From assembly GCF_011601315.1 (NCBI RefSeq), contig NZ_JAAORA010000001.1, positions 543,501 to 607,500 of the forward strand: DNA of 64,000 nucleotides. Direction: 5' to 3'. Made by a program: the position numbers and the translations under genes. The notes under the pieces are model-generated. The model was not told the origin of the DNA. It ran no database searches and saw only the letters and a list, made by a program, of their open reading frames with translations. The stretch comes from Candidatus Chlorobium masyuteum (GTDB lineage: Bacteria > Bacteroidota > Chlorobiia > Chlorobiales > Chlorobiaceae). Shown piece by piece: positions 1-8,742 of this stretch. Position 1 is the first letter of the stretch; each line of letters begins with the position of its first letter.

Positions 1-1265
1 GCAAGCAAGAGCAGCAGAAAAACCGCCATGAAAAGCGCTCCGATCCGGATCGGTTTCAGCAGCCGTTCGGTTGAGCGCTGCAAGAGATCGTTCACTCCGA
101 TTGCCGCAAGAGAGGCGATGATCAGGTAGAGCATGATGAGCGCCATGGAGGGCACCCTGAATCGACTGAAAAGCGGCGCAAAATGGTAGAAAAGATCGAA
201 CACCGGGCTGAAAAACCTGCCGAAGGAGAGCAGCAGGGCAAGCAGTGCGCCTGCACTGAAAAACCATATCATCGGCTCTTTTCGCCTACGGTATGCGCCT
301 GCAACCGCAAGCAGCAGTACCACAATTCCGGCATAATTGGGAAAATCGGTGAACGGCATAAAGCCCCAGTAGGTCACTCCGCCGAATCCGAAAAAACCCG
401 GCGCGAGAAAAGTAAGCAGCTCCAGAGGGTGCATTGACCAGAGGGTGGCATACTCCCACGACGAAGCCCCTCCCGCTGCGGCCATTCCTCTCACTGAATA
501 CGGAGCATACTCCGAAGCCGGCAGATAAATTGAAGCCGACATGGTAACCCCGCACACGAGCGCGGCAATCAAAAGCAATATCCGACCGTATGGAAAGCCG
601 TTATGGCTACTCTCACGTTGCAATGAATCGCGACAGAAAACAAGGAGAACAGCGGCAAGCAGCAGTGCAAGCATCCATGAGTACCAGGCAATCTGGACAT
701 GTGAGCGCTGCAGCTGAAAACCGGCAATGAGCGCCAGCACTCCTGCATCGGCAAGCCCTCCCCTCTTCATGAGCCGCATAACAGCCCAGAGCATCCACGG
801 CATATAGGCTGCTGTCATAAGCTGGCTGCCGTGACCATGCACCAGCATGGCCGTCATGTAGGGATTCAGCATGAAAAGAGCTCCGCCGAACGGGGCTGCA
901 GGGGTAGTGAGCCCGTACTGGCGGAGAAAAAGATAAACCCCCAAACCTGCAAAGGCAAGATGAAGCAGTTGCAGAACAATCCCGTCCGTATGGAAGAGAT
1001 TGAACACCATGTTGGGGAAATAGAGGCCGCTGATATAACTGAACGCTTCGACGGTCGGCATCCCGGAAAAGAGCCAGGGCTGCCAGAGCGGGTAGCTTCC
1101 GGTTTCGCCCTGCAATTTGTCAAGCGCCAGGGTCGAGGCGTGGGGAATAAGCGAGTCCGGCGCAACAAGCGTGCTGGATTGAAAAACAAGCGGAAAGAAG
1201 AGCAGGATCAGAAGAAGGGTATAGATCCCGAAAACCGTGAGCAACGAGAGAATCTTTTTTTTCAC
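1..1265 (-). CDS. Large polytopic membrane protein (YfhO/glycosyltransferase-like), partial
   Basis: The reading frame starts at a GTG at 1265 (first residues VKKKILSLLTVFGIY) and runs off the left edge, giving at least 421 residues. It begins with a lysine-rich cytosolic tail and one hydrophobic helix, then a large loop with APDSLIPH and PLWQPWLFSGMP, followed by many hydrophobic segments. This layout resembles integral membrane proteins of the YfhO/GT-C type that act in surface polysaccharide or lipid-linked sugar transfer. The next gene upstream, a flippase, ends four bases before this start, so the two are probably cotranscribed. The family call is by general resemblance only and the C-terminus is missing. 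Confidence 0.7.
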   Translation of the reverse strand, partial: MKKKILSLLTVFGIYTLLLILLFFPLVFQSSTLVAPDSLIPHASTLALDKLQGETGSYPLWQPWLFSGMPTVEAFSYISGLYFPNMVFNLFHTDGIVLQLLHLAFAGLGVYLFLRQYGLTTPAAPFGGALFMLNPYMTAMLVHGHGSQLMTAAYMPWMLWAVMRLMKRGGLADAGVLALIAGFQLQRSHVQIAWYSWMLALLLAAVLLVFCRDSLQRESSHNGFPYGRILLLIAALVCGVTMSASIYLPASEYAPYSVRGMAAAGGASSWEYATLWSMHPLELLTFLAPGFFGFGGVTYWGFMPFTDFPNYAGIVVLLLAVAGAYRRRKEPMIWFFSAGALLALLLSFGRFFSPVFDLFYHFAPLFSRFRVPSMALIMLYLIIASLAAIGVNDLLQRSTERLLKPIRIGALFMAVFLLLLL

Positions 1266-1269
1266 TGCG

Positions 1270-2763
1270 TTATCGCTTTGGCTTTTTGTCAAGAAAGGGC
1301 ATAAACTTTAAAATAATCGTCCGCTCATCCTCTTCCAACTTCAGAAGCAGCATCGCTGCTGCATAGCTGCCGGAGCAAAGAGCTGCTCCCGCTCCTAACC
1401 CGATTAACGGAGGGAGTGCAAGCAACGAGGACCTTGCAGCAAAGAGCAGCAGTGCGGAAAGCAGTGCGGAAACAATGGGCTTCCAGAGCTCTTTTCCGAA
1501 TGGATGAATGTTCAGAAAGTGATGAACCTCCATGAGCCGGAATGCGGAAAGCAGAAAGAAGACTATCAACGTTGCAAGAGCCGCACCATTGATGCCCATC
1601 AAGGGTATCAACAGATAGTTCAGACTAACCTGCAAAACGAACGCGCCAAGAGCATTGAGGAAACTGAGTCGCGAATACCCCGTCATGGCGAGCACCGTTG
1701 AAGAGAGACCGAAAGAGACCTGCAGGAACGAAGCAACCGTCAAAAGCAGCAGAACCGTGCTGCCTGGCGCGAAGCGGGGCCCGAACAGCTCAAGCACCGG
1801 ACCGGGAAGCAGAGTGAAAAGCAGTACCGGCGGTATCACCACAGCGATAATCCAGCGCGTCACCATCCTGTAGATCCGCTCTATCTCCACACGCTCTCTT
1901 CCGGCGTGCAGCTCGGCAATCATCGGTGCGGCAATTCCTGAAAAAGCAAGCAGCACCGCTCTGATGAGACCTGCGGTTCTGGCGGCAGGATGATAGATAC
2001 CGACCGTTGCTGTATCGGTAAACATGCCAAGCATAACAACATCAAGCCAGTGCGTCATCATGCTCAACAGCGAAACCCCCATAAACGGCAGCGCATAGGC
2101 AAGCATGGGGCGATCACTCCGGGCACGCAGAATATCCGGGGTAACAACACCGGTGATTCTTTCGAGCGTTGGCCGGATCCAGAAAAAGGCGCCGGCGGAA
2201 GCAAGGGCAAAGGGAAAGAGCAGCGCTTCATCATGGCCCGCCGTAGAGCGAAAGAGGATGGTCAACAGCAGCAGGAGCAATGGGGCGACAACCTGGGTTG
2301 CAATAATTTTCGGATGCAGCTTCTGGAATCCCTGGGTGGCATGGCCGTAAAGCTGTGTTGCGGCATTGAAGGGGATGGCTGCCGCATAGCAGCAGATAAC
2401 GAGCTGGAGTAGCCTGCTGCCGTTAAAAAGTGAAGCAATCGCTCCTGAAAAAAGCAAAAGGAGGAGTGCAACGGCAATGGAAAGAACAAGACTTGTTTTC
2501 AGGGCAGAAGCGATAACAGCCTTCTGTCGCAAAGGATCACGCTGATACAGATTGACAAAACGCAGGAGAGCCGAGTCAAGACCGGCAACGGCAAGCACTT
2601 CTGCTATCTGGATAACGGCAATGGCAATCGCATAGGTACCCAGAGCCTCGGCACCGAGTGCTCTTGCAACAAGCAGGTTGAAGGCGAACCTTGATGCCTG
2701 GCCGAAAAGAAATCCTCCAAAAGAGATTCCTGCCTGGCCGGCTATGACCCTGTTTCGTCTCAA
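1270..2763 (-). CDS. Polysaccharide flippase (Wzx/MATE-like)
   Basis: This 497-residue protein is almost entirely hydrophobic, with about 12-14 membrane segments, as in O-antigen/teichoic acid exporters of the MOP superfamily. The N-terminus (GFLFGQASRFAFNLLVARALG) is the characteristic first helix pair of Wzx-like proteins. It would flip undecaprenyl-linked oligosaccharides across the inner membrane. The start is a TTG at 2763 that overlaps the TGA stop of the upstream glycosyltransferase, which indicates translational coupling. Its place among glycosyltransferases supports a role in capsule or lipopolysaccharide-type export. The substrate cannot be told from sequence. Confidence 0.85.
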   Translation of the reverse strand: MRRNRVIAGQAGISFGGFLFGQASRFAFNLLVARALGAEALGTYAIAIAVIQIAEVLAVAGLDSALLRFVNLYQRDPLRQKAVIASALKTSLVLSIAVALLLLLFSGAIASLFNGSRLLQLVICCYAAAIPFNAATQLYGHATQGFQKLHPKIIATQVVAPLLLLLLTILFRSTAGHDEALLFPFALASAGAFFWIRPTLERITGVVTPDILRARSDRPMLAYALPFMGVSLLSMMTHWLDVVMLGMFTDTATVGIYHPAARTAGLIRAVLLAFSGIAAPMIAELHAGRERVEIERIYRMVTRWIIAVVIPPVLLFTLLPGPVLELFGPRFAPGSTVLLLLTVASFLQVSFGLSSTVLAMTGYSRLSFLNALGAFVLQVSLNYLLIPLMGINGAALATLIVFFLLSAFRLMEVHHFLNIHPFGKELWKPIVSALLSALLLFAARSSLLALPPLIGLGAGAALCSGSYAAAMLLLKLEEDERTIILKFMPFLDKKPKR

Positions 2764-3926
2764 GAGTTCAGCTCCCGATACCGCTTCAGCAGCTCCTGCT
2801 CCATGGTTGCCGCAAGAGCATCCCAGCTGTGCCTGCGGGCAAAGTTCTGGCGCGCCTCACGCCGCCGGTCAGCCAGCGCTTCCGGCACCATGCGGACAAA
2901 CGCATCCCTGGTATCGGCAACATGCACCACCTCCCGCGCTTGATCAACAGCACTGCAGTAGTTCATTGAAAGCACAGGCACGCCCGCTGCGGTATACTCA
3001 TAAAGCTTGTTGGGATGGGAGACCTCCTTGAGCCGGTTACTCAGCAGCGGCATCAAGGCAAGATCAAAATGCTGTACCCATGCCGGCAGCTCACCGTAAT
3101 CAATGCGACCGAAATAGTGCACATTGGAAAGGGTATTGATCCGCTCCTGCCTTTTCCACCAGTTCTGCTCATAGGCAGGACCAAGCAGCACCAGAGAATA
3201 CTCCGGCCATGCTTTTGCCATCTCCTCAACAAGGGTGGTATCAAGCCAGTCCATCGCTCCGGCATAGCCGAGAACCGGTCTCTTGATCAGGGCAAGCTCT
3301 TTGGGTATGTTACGCTGCGGATCGGCGAAATGGCTGAACTCGACACCATTGCCAAGCTCAACAGTGCGTACGCCGGATGGAACCGCCAACCGGGCGGTCA
3401 GCTCCGGGGAGACACTAAAGAGCAGATCTATCCCCGAGAGCCAGGCATCAAGATATCCCTTCAGCCAGGAAGGGGTAGCCGGAAAGGCCAGATGATCATC
3501 ATTGGCGTCATAAAAACGGAACCGGCAGGAGAGACGTGAGGCGACTCTTCCCCAGTAGATATTGGATAGACCGATGATGCGTTCCGCAGAAGAGAATCCC
3601 AGAATCGCCACCCACCAGAGCATCAGGAGTATACCCGGCAGAGAGAGCAGTGTCCGCAGCAGCGGAAAATCAAGAATACGCCCGAAACTGAACGGAACAG
3701 TTTTCAGAAAAGGGACTGTGACAACCCAGACCAACCCTCTTCTGACCGGCAGCCAGTGATGGCTGCGCCCGAGCGCAAACGGCTCAATAAAAAGAATCCG
3801 CCACCGATCCGAAAAGCGTCCGAGCATACGCTGCTTTCGGGTCGAAAGAAAGTCCCACTGTATTTCGGAAAACCAGACAAGCCTGAGGGGAGCGTCAGCG
3901 GTGTTCCTCTGAAACGGAAAGTTCAT
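2760..3926 (-). CDS. Glycosyltransferase, GT-B fold (group 1-like)
   Basis: I place the start at the ATG at 3926 (MNFPFQRNTADAPLRLVWFS), which follows an AAAAGG-type ribosome site; this gives 388 residues. The frame stays open to a GTG at 4064, but that would overlap the methyltransferase by 170 bases. The C-terminal half has the usual donor-binding Rossmann pattern: LGYAGAMDWLD, then NVHYFGRIDYGELPAWVQHFD and SHPNKLYEYTAAGVPVLS, with the E-x7-E-like acidic site. It likely transfers a nucleotide-sugar residue to a surface glycan in the cytosol. It overlaps both neighbours slightly, as expected within one operon. Confidence 0.82.
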   Translation of the reverse strand: MNFPFQRNTADAPLRLVWFSEIQWDFLSTRKQRMLGRFSDRWRILFIEPFALGRSHHWLPVRRGLVWVVTVPFLKTVPFSFGRILDFPLLRTLLSLPGILLMLWWVAILGFSSAERIIGLSNIYWGRVASRLSCRFRFYDANDDHLAFPATPSWLKGYLDAWLSGIDLLFSVSPELTARLAVPSGVRTVELGNGVEFSHFADPQRNIPKELALIKRPVLGYAGAMDWLDTTLVEEMAKAWPEYSLVLLGPAYEQNWWKRQERINTLSNVHYFGRIDYGELPAWVQHFDLALMPLLSNRLKEVSHPNKLYEYTAAGVPVLSMNYCSAVDQAREVVHVADTRDAFVRMVPEALADRRREARQNFARRHSWDALAATMEQELLKRYRELNS

Positions 3927-4479
3927 AAATCTGCACCTTTTCATACCATGCCCGCAACAGCGGCTTGAATCCTGTAAGATAAAACAACGGGTGACGGATA
4001 CGAAACTCGCCGCTGCGTTCCACCCGGAACCCTGCCCGTCTGAAAAGCGAGAGCGCCTCGTCACGGCTCATCTCGTGAAAATGGTCGGCGCTTTTCAGTG
4101 ATGCCGGCTTCGCTATCGGCATCGACACAAAAAGCCGGCCACCCGCTCCATGAAGTATCTTGCGGACTTCGAGCAGCAGATGAAGCGGATTGTAGAGATG
4201 CTCCAGCACCTCAAAAGCAGTTACCACTGCATACGAACCCGAAAGAGGCTCAACATCAAGATCAATTGTTGTGCTCTCGAAAGAACACCCGAACAGTTGC
4301 TCCAGCGAAGCCGTGAGTGGTGTCCGGTCACCCAGATCGAGCCCGGACAACGCGGCGGCGGTCAAGAGCCGGGAAGAGCTTGAACGACCGGCAAATTCGA
4401 TTGTTTTCTGCCACCGAACCCTGTGAGCAGGTTCGCTGAGATACTCCTCACTCACCGGCGTTCTGAACTTATCCTTCAT
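3895..4479 (-). CDS. Class I SAM-dependent methyltransferase
   Basis: This 194-residue protein fits the small Methyltransf_11/UbiG-like fold. Visible features are a central acidic strand followed by VVTAFEVLEHLYNPLHLL (the EVLEHL motif typical of this group) and a later RLFVSMPIAK strand. The N-terminal glycine-rich SAM loop is weak (SRLLTAAALSGLDLGDRT), so the protein may be a divergent member. It overlaps the GT2 gene upstream by 11 bases and the glycosyltransferase downstream by 32 bases. In this setting it probably methylates a sugar or a glycan end. Substrate unknown. Confidence 0.78.
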   Translation of the reverse strand: MKDKFRTPVSEEYLSEPAHRVRWQKTIEFAGRSSSSRLLTAAALSGLDLGDRTPLTASLEQLFGCSFESTTIDLDVEPLSGSYAVVTAFEVLEHLYNPLHLLLEVRKILHGAGGRLFVSMPIAKPASLKSADHFHEMSRDEALSLFRRAGFRVERSGEFRIRHPLFYLTGFKPLLRAWYEKVQIYELSVSEEHR

Positions 4480-5338
4480 GGCCGCTCTTTATCCGGGTTG
4501 ACTTGGCGAAAGCTCGCTCAAGCAGTGCTGAGGCCGAGCTGACGGCAAGGCGAAAAGGCAGAAGCAACAGAAAGAGGAGCACTCCTCCCCATGCCCTGTG
4601 CTTGATGAAAAGACGAAGTGAAGCGGCACTCTTTTTCGCCAGTTTTTTGAACGGAGTTCCGGAAAGAGAGGCAGAGACCTTATGCCAGACCACTGAACCG
4701 GGTTCGTAGCGGACAGTCAACCCCAGAGCTCTCACCCGGAGGGAGAGATCAACATCCTCGGCATACATGCCAAAGTGTTCATCAAAACCCCCGACACGCT
4801 CAAAATCCCGGCAGCGCATAGAAAAACAGCACCCCGTAGCATAACCGGTCACTCCGGGACGGTTGAACTCCGGACCATCAGCTTTTCTGATACCGGTGTG
4901 GCGGATCAGTCCCGTGGAGAGCCGGACAACACCGCCTGCATACCAAAGCGAATGTGGACGGGCATGATAGAATATTTTCGGAACAGCAATTCCAGCTGAA
5001 GGATCACTCCGCAGGGCATGAATCAGCGGAGCTGAAAACCCTCTTTCAACAAGGGTGTCGTTGTTCAGAAACAGTACAAACTCCGCCTGAAGCTCCATAA
5101 CCCGTCGGAATCCGGCATTATTGCCACCCGCATAACCGAGATTGAGCGGCAGAGAGAGGAGCTCGGTATCAGGAAAAGCCGCCCGGATCCGGGAGAGCGA
5201 GTCATCGGTAGATCCGTTATCGACCACAAGCACCATGCATGATGGCGAGAGCTCTCCCGACAGTGAGTGGAGACACTCAATCGTATCCCCGGCTCCGTTC
5301 CAGTTCAGAACCACAATGCAGAGTAGAGGGCTCTTCAT
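4469..5338 (-). CDS. Glycosyltransferase family 2 (rhamnosyltransferase-like)
   Basis: This 289-residue GT-A enzyme opens with the classic GT2 strand LCIVVLNWNGAGDTIECL, followed by VVDNGSTDDSL and LNLGYAGGNNAGFR. The metal-binding DxD-like stretch appears as LFLNNDTLV, and a later YAEDVDLSLRVRALG carries the ED acceptor-side motif common in rhamnosyl- and N-acetylglucosaminyl-type GT2 proteins. A hydrophobic C-terminal segment (VLLFLLLLPFRLAV) may anchor it to the membrane. I chose the ATG at 5338; a GTG lies one codon before it. The start overlaps the preceding gene's stop, so the genes are translationally coupled. Confidence 0.88.
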   Translation of the reverse strand: MKSPLLCIVVLNWNGAGDTIECLHSLSGELSPSCMVLVVDNGSTDDSLSRIRAAFPDTELLSLPLNLGYAGGNNAGFRRVMELQAEFVLFLNNDTLVERGFSAPLIHALRSDPSAGIAVPKIFYHARPHSLWYAGGVVRLSTGLIRHTGIRKADGPEFNRPGVTGYATGCCFSMRCRDFERVGGFDEHFGMYAEDVDLSLRVRALGLTVRYEPGSVVWHKVSASLSGTPFKKLAKKSAASLRLFIKHRAWGGVLLFLLLLPFRLAVSSASALLERAFAKSTRIKSGHEG

Positions 5339-6483
5339 CACGTTCGGGATGCTTCAGTTTCAAGAAAACGGCCTGCTCCGGCCGCAAAAGCCTCCCAGGA
5401 GAACTCCCGGCAATACTCCTCAACAGCCGCATGTATGGCGGGCAGCTCACTCCGGCTGTCGAGAAACTCCCCTATAGCCCCTGCCAGCCCGGCTGATGAG
5501 CTTTCACGGGCAATCCAGCCGGTAATACCGTGACGTACCACCTCGGGAAGAGCACCTTCCGGCGTCACAATAACGGGAATACCGCAACCATAGGCCTGCT
5601 GAACCACGCCTGACTGGGTTGCGCTTCGGTAGGGGAGCACAACGCACTCTGCGGCGGCAAAGAGCAATGCAGTGCGTTCCTGAGAAACATAACCCGGATA
5701 AAGATCAACGCTTTCCGCAAGACCCAGCTCCCGGATCAAACTCCGGTAGCGCTCCGGATCTTCAAAAAACTCACCGGCAACAACCAGCTTGAGAGAGGGT
5801 TCACGCTGCAACACCTCCGGCATAGCCCGAAGGAGCAGATCAAGCCCTTTATAGTGACGAACATAGCCGAAAAAAAGCAGCACAGGTGCTGCACCATCGA
5901 GTTTCAGTGCACGGCGCGCTTCAGCTCTGGAGGGCATCACTGCCTCAGGCCGATAGAGTGGATGAAAAAGCTGCAACACCCGGGCTCCGGGCACGGTTGC
6001 AAGCAACTCCCGAGAAACCGCCGATGAGAGGGTCAGAAAGGCATCGGAGGATGCAGCAAGCAATCGCTGCATAATTGGCTCAATAAAAAAAGATTCATGG
6101 GAGGTGAAATTATGAAGCAGCACAACAACCCGGATACCGGTAAGGCGGCGAAGCAGATAACAGAGCGGAGCCAGAAAACCGCTCCAGTATGCTACAAGCA
6201 GAAGATCAGGCTTCAGTAGCCGGAGACGATGGATCGTTGCAAGCCAGGTAAAGGGGTTGTAGAGCGTCAGCCGGGCATCTGACCGTGAAGAGGATGGTGC
6301 CGGTGCTTCAGCGGCTTCTGCCGAACGCTTAAACAAAAAAGCCGGGTAGAGCTCCCTGTACCCGACAGAAATAACGTCGTAACCAATGGTAGAGAGGGCC
6401 TCCCTTAACAGACCGCTGAACCGGGAAATACCTCCCTTCAGAGGGGAAAAGGGAGTGATAAATGCTATCCGGAGTGCTTTCAA
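5338..6483 (-). CDS. Glycosyltransferase family 4
   Basis: This 381-residue GT-B enzyme has a glycine-rich N-terminal loop (FITPFSPLKGGISRFSGLL) and a C-terminal donor domain with VLLFFGYVRHYKGLDLLLRA, VDLYPGYVSQERTALLFA and the SGVVQQAYGCGIPVIVT nucleotide-sugar site. Both are typical of GT4 mannosyl/glucosyl-type transferases. The start is a TTG at 6483 preceded by AGGGA at good spacing. It is the first gene of the polysaccharide cluster on this strand, so the promoter is probably in the 6484-6582 gap. The sugar transferred cannot be told. Confidence 0.88.
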   Translation of the reverse strand: MKALRIAFITPFSPLKGGISRFSGLLREALSTIGYDVISVGYRELYPAFLFKRSAEAAEAPAPSSSRSDARLTLYNPFTWLATIHRLRLLKPDLLLVAYWSGFLAPLCYLLRRLTGIRVVVLLHNFTSHESFFIEPIMQRLLAASSDAFLTLSSAVSRELLATVPGARVLQLFHPLYRPEAVMPSRAEARRALKLDGAAPVLLFFGYVRHYKGLDLLLRAMPEVLQREPSLKLVVAGEFFEDPERYRSLIRELGLAESVDLYPGYVSQERTALLFAAAECVVLPYRSATQSGVVQQAYGCGIPVIVTPEGALPEVVRHGITGWIARESSSAGLAGAIGEFLDSRSELPAIHAAVEEYCREFSWEAFAAGAGRFLETEASRT

Positions 6484-6582
6484 GGGTGTTCCCTGACTAT
6501 GTTCAGTCCATCATGATAAGCCGCCGTGCGGCGCGACAACATCGGGAAATCGCAAAAAAATATACAGCATGCTCTTGCAGAA

Positions 6583-6849
6583 CTACTGCTCTCCAAACCC
6601 CTGCTCAAAAAACTCAACCAGTTGACGGGCAGCTTCAGGAGCATCCTCACCATCAAGCTTGAGTGTCAACCGGGTCCCTTTCGGAGCAGCAAGACTCATG
6701 ACGCCGATAATTGATTTCGCATTGATCTCAACGCCCTGCATTTCGATAAAAAAATCGGATTTAAAGCGGGACGCCAGCTTTACGACTGCGGCAGCGGGTC
6801 TGGTATGCAGCCCTGCATTGTTTTTAACGATAACTTCCTGAACTATCAC
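6583..6849 (-). CDS. HPr-like phosphocarrier protein
   Basis: This 88-residue protein starts at a GTG at 6849 (VIVQEVIVKNNAGLHTRPA); the frame is open further upstream, but HPr proteins normally begin here. The phosphorylatable histidine lies in NNAGLHTRPAA and the regulatory serine in KSIIGVMSLAAPKG, so both the PEP-dependent site and the HPrK-dependent site are kept. In organisms without sugar PTS transport, HPr is usually part of a regulatory phosphorelay. No EI, EII or HPrK gene lies in this window. The length is normal for the family. Confidence 0.92.
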   Translation of the reverse strand: MIVQEVIVKNNAGLHTRPAAAVVKLASRFKSDFFIEMQGVEINAKSIIGVMSLAAPKGTRLTLKLDGEDAPEAARQLVEFFEQGFGEQ

Positions 6850-6924
6850 AACTATACTCGACCTGTTTATAATGTTTAGGGGACCACGCAAACCGCTTTC
6901 TCTGAGGGTTTCAGCGTTGCTCTT

Positions 6925-7392
6925 TCAGAGTTTTTTCACCATAGCAATCTCATCGCAAGCCATCAGCTTCGGACAATGAGTACAATCCCTCCATATTTTC
7001 TGGGGAAAATACTCTTTTCTGATCTCACTGTAGCCGATGCGACCGAAAAAATTACGGTTCAGGGTCAGAACAAAAACCTCTGTAACGCCTTCCTCGCGCA
7101 AAACCGTCTCGGCCTTTTCAACAAGCAAGCGGCCTATCCCCTTCATGGTAAACCGGTTAAAAACAGCAAGCGAGCGGATTTCTGCCAGCTTCTGGGTGTA
7201 GAATGCAATGGCACAGCACCCTATCACCTCACCATTGTACTCGGCGACAAAAAAATTACGGATATTTTCGATAATATTCTCATCAGAACGCTCAAGCATA
7301 ATACCCTTGCGGGCATACTCCGCCGTAATGGCGGAAATTGCCCCGGCATCAGCCAGGCGCGCATACCTGACAAAGAGTTCAGCCTGCTGCAT
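6925..7392 (-). CDS. GNAT N-acetyltransferase, N-acetylglutamate synthase-like
   Basis: The GNAT fold covers the whole 155 residues. The N-terminal [16 protein letters not shown], the [22 protein letters not shown] acetyl-CoA pyrophosphate loop (R/Q-x-x-G-x-G/A type) and the ending [23 protein letters not shown] closely resemble the acetyltransferase domain of short ArgA-like N-acetylglutamate synthases. A run of cysteines ([12 protein letters not shown]) near the end is also common in that group. The ATG at 7392 gives a 14-base overlap with the end of obg. A role in arginine biosynthesis is possible, but no arg gene is adjacent. Confidence 0.82.
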   Translation of the reverse strand: MQQAELFVRYARLADAGAISAITAEYARKGIMLERSDENIIENIRNFFVAEYNGEVIGCCAIAFYTQKLAEIRSLAVFNRFTMKGIGRLLVEKAETVLREEGVTEVFVLTLNRNFFGRIGYSEIRKEYFPQKIWRDCTHCPKLMACDEIAMVKKL

Positions 7393-8407
7393 CGTTACCG
7401 AGACCCTCTTCTGACGGTTCAGCACTCCTCTCCCGTGCAGAGACCTCTTTCCAGAGCTCATCCTTGAGCTCCTTGAGGCCGTGGCCGGAAACGCTTGAGA
7501 TCGGAAGCACCTTTACACCCTCTTCAAGCAGCGGAATTTCAAGATCTTCCGATGCGATATCCATTTTGGTAATAACCGCGATCCTCGGTTTGTTGAGCAA
7601 CCCCTCATCAAATTTTTCAAGCTCTCCAAGCAGTGTCTTGTACTCCGCTGAAATATCGGGTGAATCAGCCGAAACGAGAACAGCAAGTATTTTGGTCCGT
7701 TCAATATGACGCAGAAACTGGAGACCGAGTCCCCTTCCCTCTGATGCTCCTTCAATAATTCCCGGAATATCAGCCATCACAAATGACTTGTACTCCTCAT
7801 AACGCACAATACCGAGATTCGGCACCAGTGTTGTAAAAGGATAATCGGCAATTTTCGGTTTCGCGGCGCTTATCACTGAAATCAGGGTAGACTTTCCGGC
7901 ATTGGGAAATCCAACCAGACCGACATCGGCCATCAACTTCAGCTCCAGATCAAGCACCAGAGCCTCTCCTTTCTGACCCGGCTCGGCAAAACGGGGTGCC
8001 TGACGGGTCGGGGTGGCAAAATGCTGGTTGCCTTTTCCGCCCTTGCCCCCTCTGGCAATCAGAAACTCCTGCTCCTCGCCGGTCAGATCGGCAATCACCT
8101 CCTGGGTTTCGGCGTTCCGCACAAGCGTTCCGCACGGTACCTGAATAACAATGTCAGCTCCATCCCTGCCGGTTTTCCGGGCACCCTGCCCATGGACGCC
8201 ACGATCAGCTATATACTTTTTCTTGTACTTGAAATCGAGCAGTGTGGTGAGCTGCCTGTTTGTTTTCAACCATACATGACCGCCACGACCACCGTCACCG
8301 CCATCGGGACCACCCTTTGGCACAAATTTCTCCCTGCGAAAACTCACACAGCCGTTGCCACCGTCTCCAGCGGCAATAACAATGGAGGCACTATCTACAA
8401 ACTTCAC
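7379..8407 (-). CDS. obg: Obg family GTPase (ObgE/CgtA)
   Basis: This 342-residue protein has the glycine-rich Obg fold first ([35 protein letters not shown]), then a GTPase domain with G1 [10 protein letters not shown], the switch region and G3 DIPGIIEGA, and the G4 TKMD. Obg binds the 50S ribosome and links ribosome assembly to growth state. It starts at GTG 8407 behind AGGAG with five bases of spacing. It is divergent from xseB and followed by the overlapping acetyltransferase gene. Confidence 0.95.
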   Translation of the reverse strand: MKFVDSASIVIAAGDGGNGCVSFRREKFVPKGGPDGGDGGRGGHVWLKTNRQLTTLLDFKYKKKYIADRGVHGQGARKTGRDGADIVIQVPCGTLVRNAETQEVIADLTGEEQEFLIARGGKGGKGNQHFATPTRQAPRFAEPGQKGEALVLDLELKLMADVGLVGFPNAGKSTLISVISAAKPKIADYPFTTLVPNLGIVRYEEYKSFVMADIPGIIEGASEGRGLGLQFLRHIERTKILAVLVSADSPDISAEYKTLLGELEKFDEGLLNKPRIAVITKMDIASEDLEIPLLEEGVKVLPISSVSGHGLKELKDELWKEVSARERSAEPSEEGLGNDAAG

Positions 8408-8478
8408 TTACACTCCTGAATTTGAATAATCTTTCACATTACCTATTTTCATCATCAACATCTAAACATCACATACCT

Positions 8479-8736
8479 ATGGCTGCTGCACATTCCGGAA
8501 AACCCGCTATCGAAGAGCTGATCTCGCGGCTTGAGGAAATAACCCGGAATATCGAAAATCCCGATTCCGGCCTTGAAAGCTCCATCTCGCTCTACGAGGA
8601 GGGACTTGCCATTGCCGGACAATGCAAAAAAAGGCTACAGGAGGCAAGAAAAAAAATCGAGGTTATCAATCCTGATCTTGCCAAAACCTGGCCCGAAACA
8701 ACCCGCATCAAAGACCTGTTCGACGGCGAGTCCTGA
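8479..8736 (+). CDS. xseB: Exodeoxyribonuclease VII small subunit
   Basis: The 85 residues match XseB: AIEELISRLEEITRNIENP, then GLESSISLYEEGLAIAGQCKKRL and ARKKIEVI, forming the conserved helical hairpin that packs on the large subunit XseA. Exo VII degrades single-stranded DNA to oligonucleotides. The ATG at 8479 (MAAAHSGKP) gives a normal length; an in-frame ATG at 8422 would add 19 residues not typical of the family. The gene ends six bases before the convergent gatB stop. xseA is not in the window. Confidence 0.9.
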   Translation: MAAAHSGKPAIEELISRLEEITRNIENPDSGLESSISLYEEGLAIAGQCKKRLQEARKKIEVINPDLAKTWPETTRIKDLFDGES

Positions 8737-8742
8737 AAACGC

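Noticed and set aside
831..1304. 157-codon plus-strand frame near the left edge
   Set aside because: It is antisense to the membrane protein gene, whose frame gives coherent hydrophobic segments.
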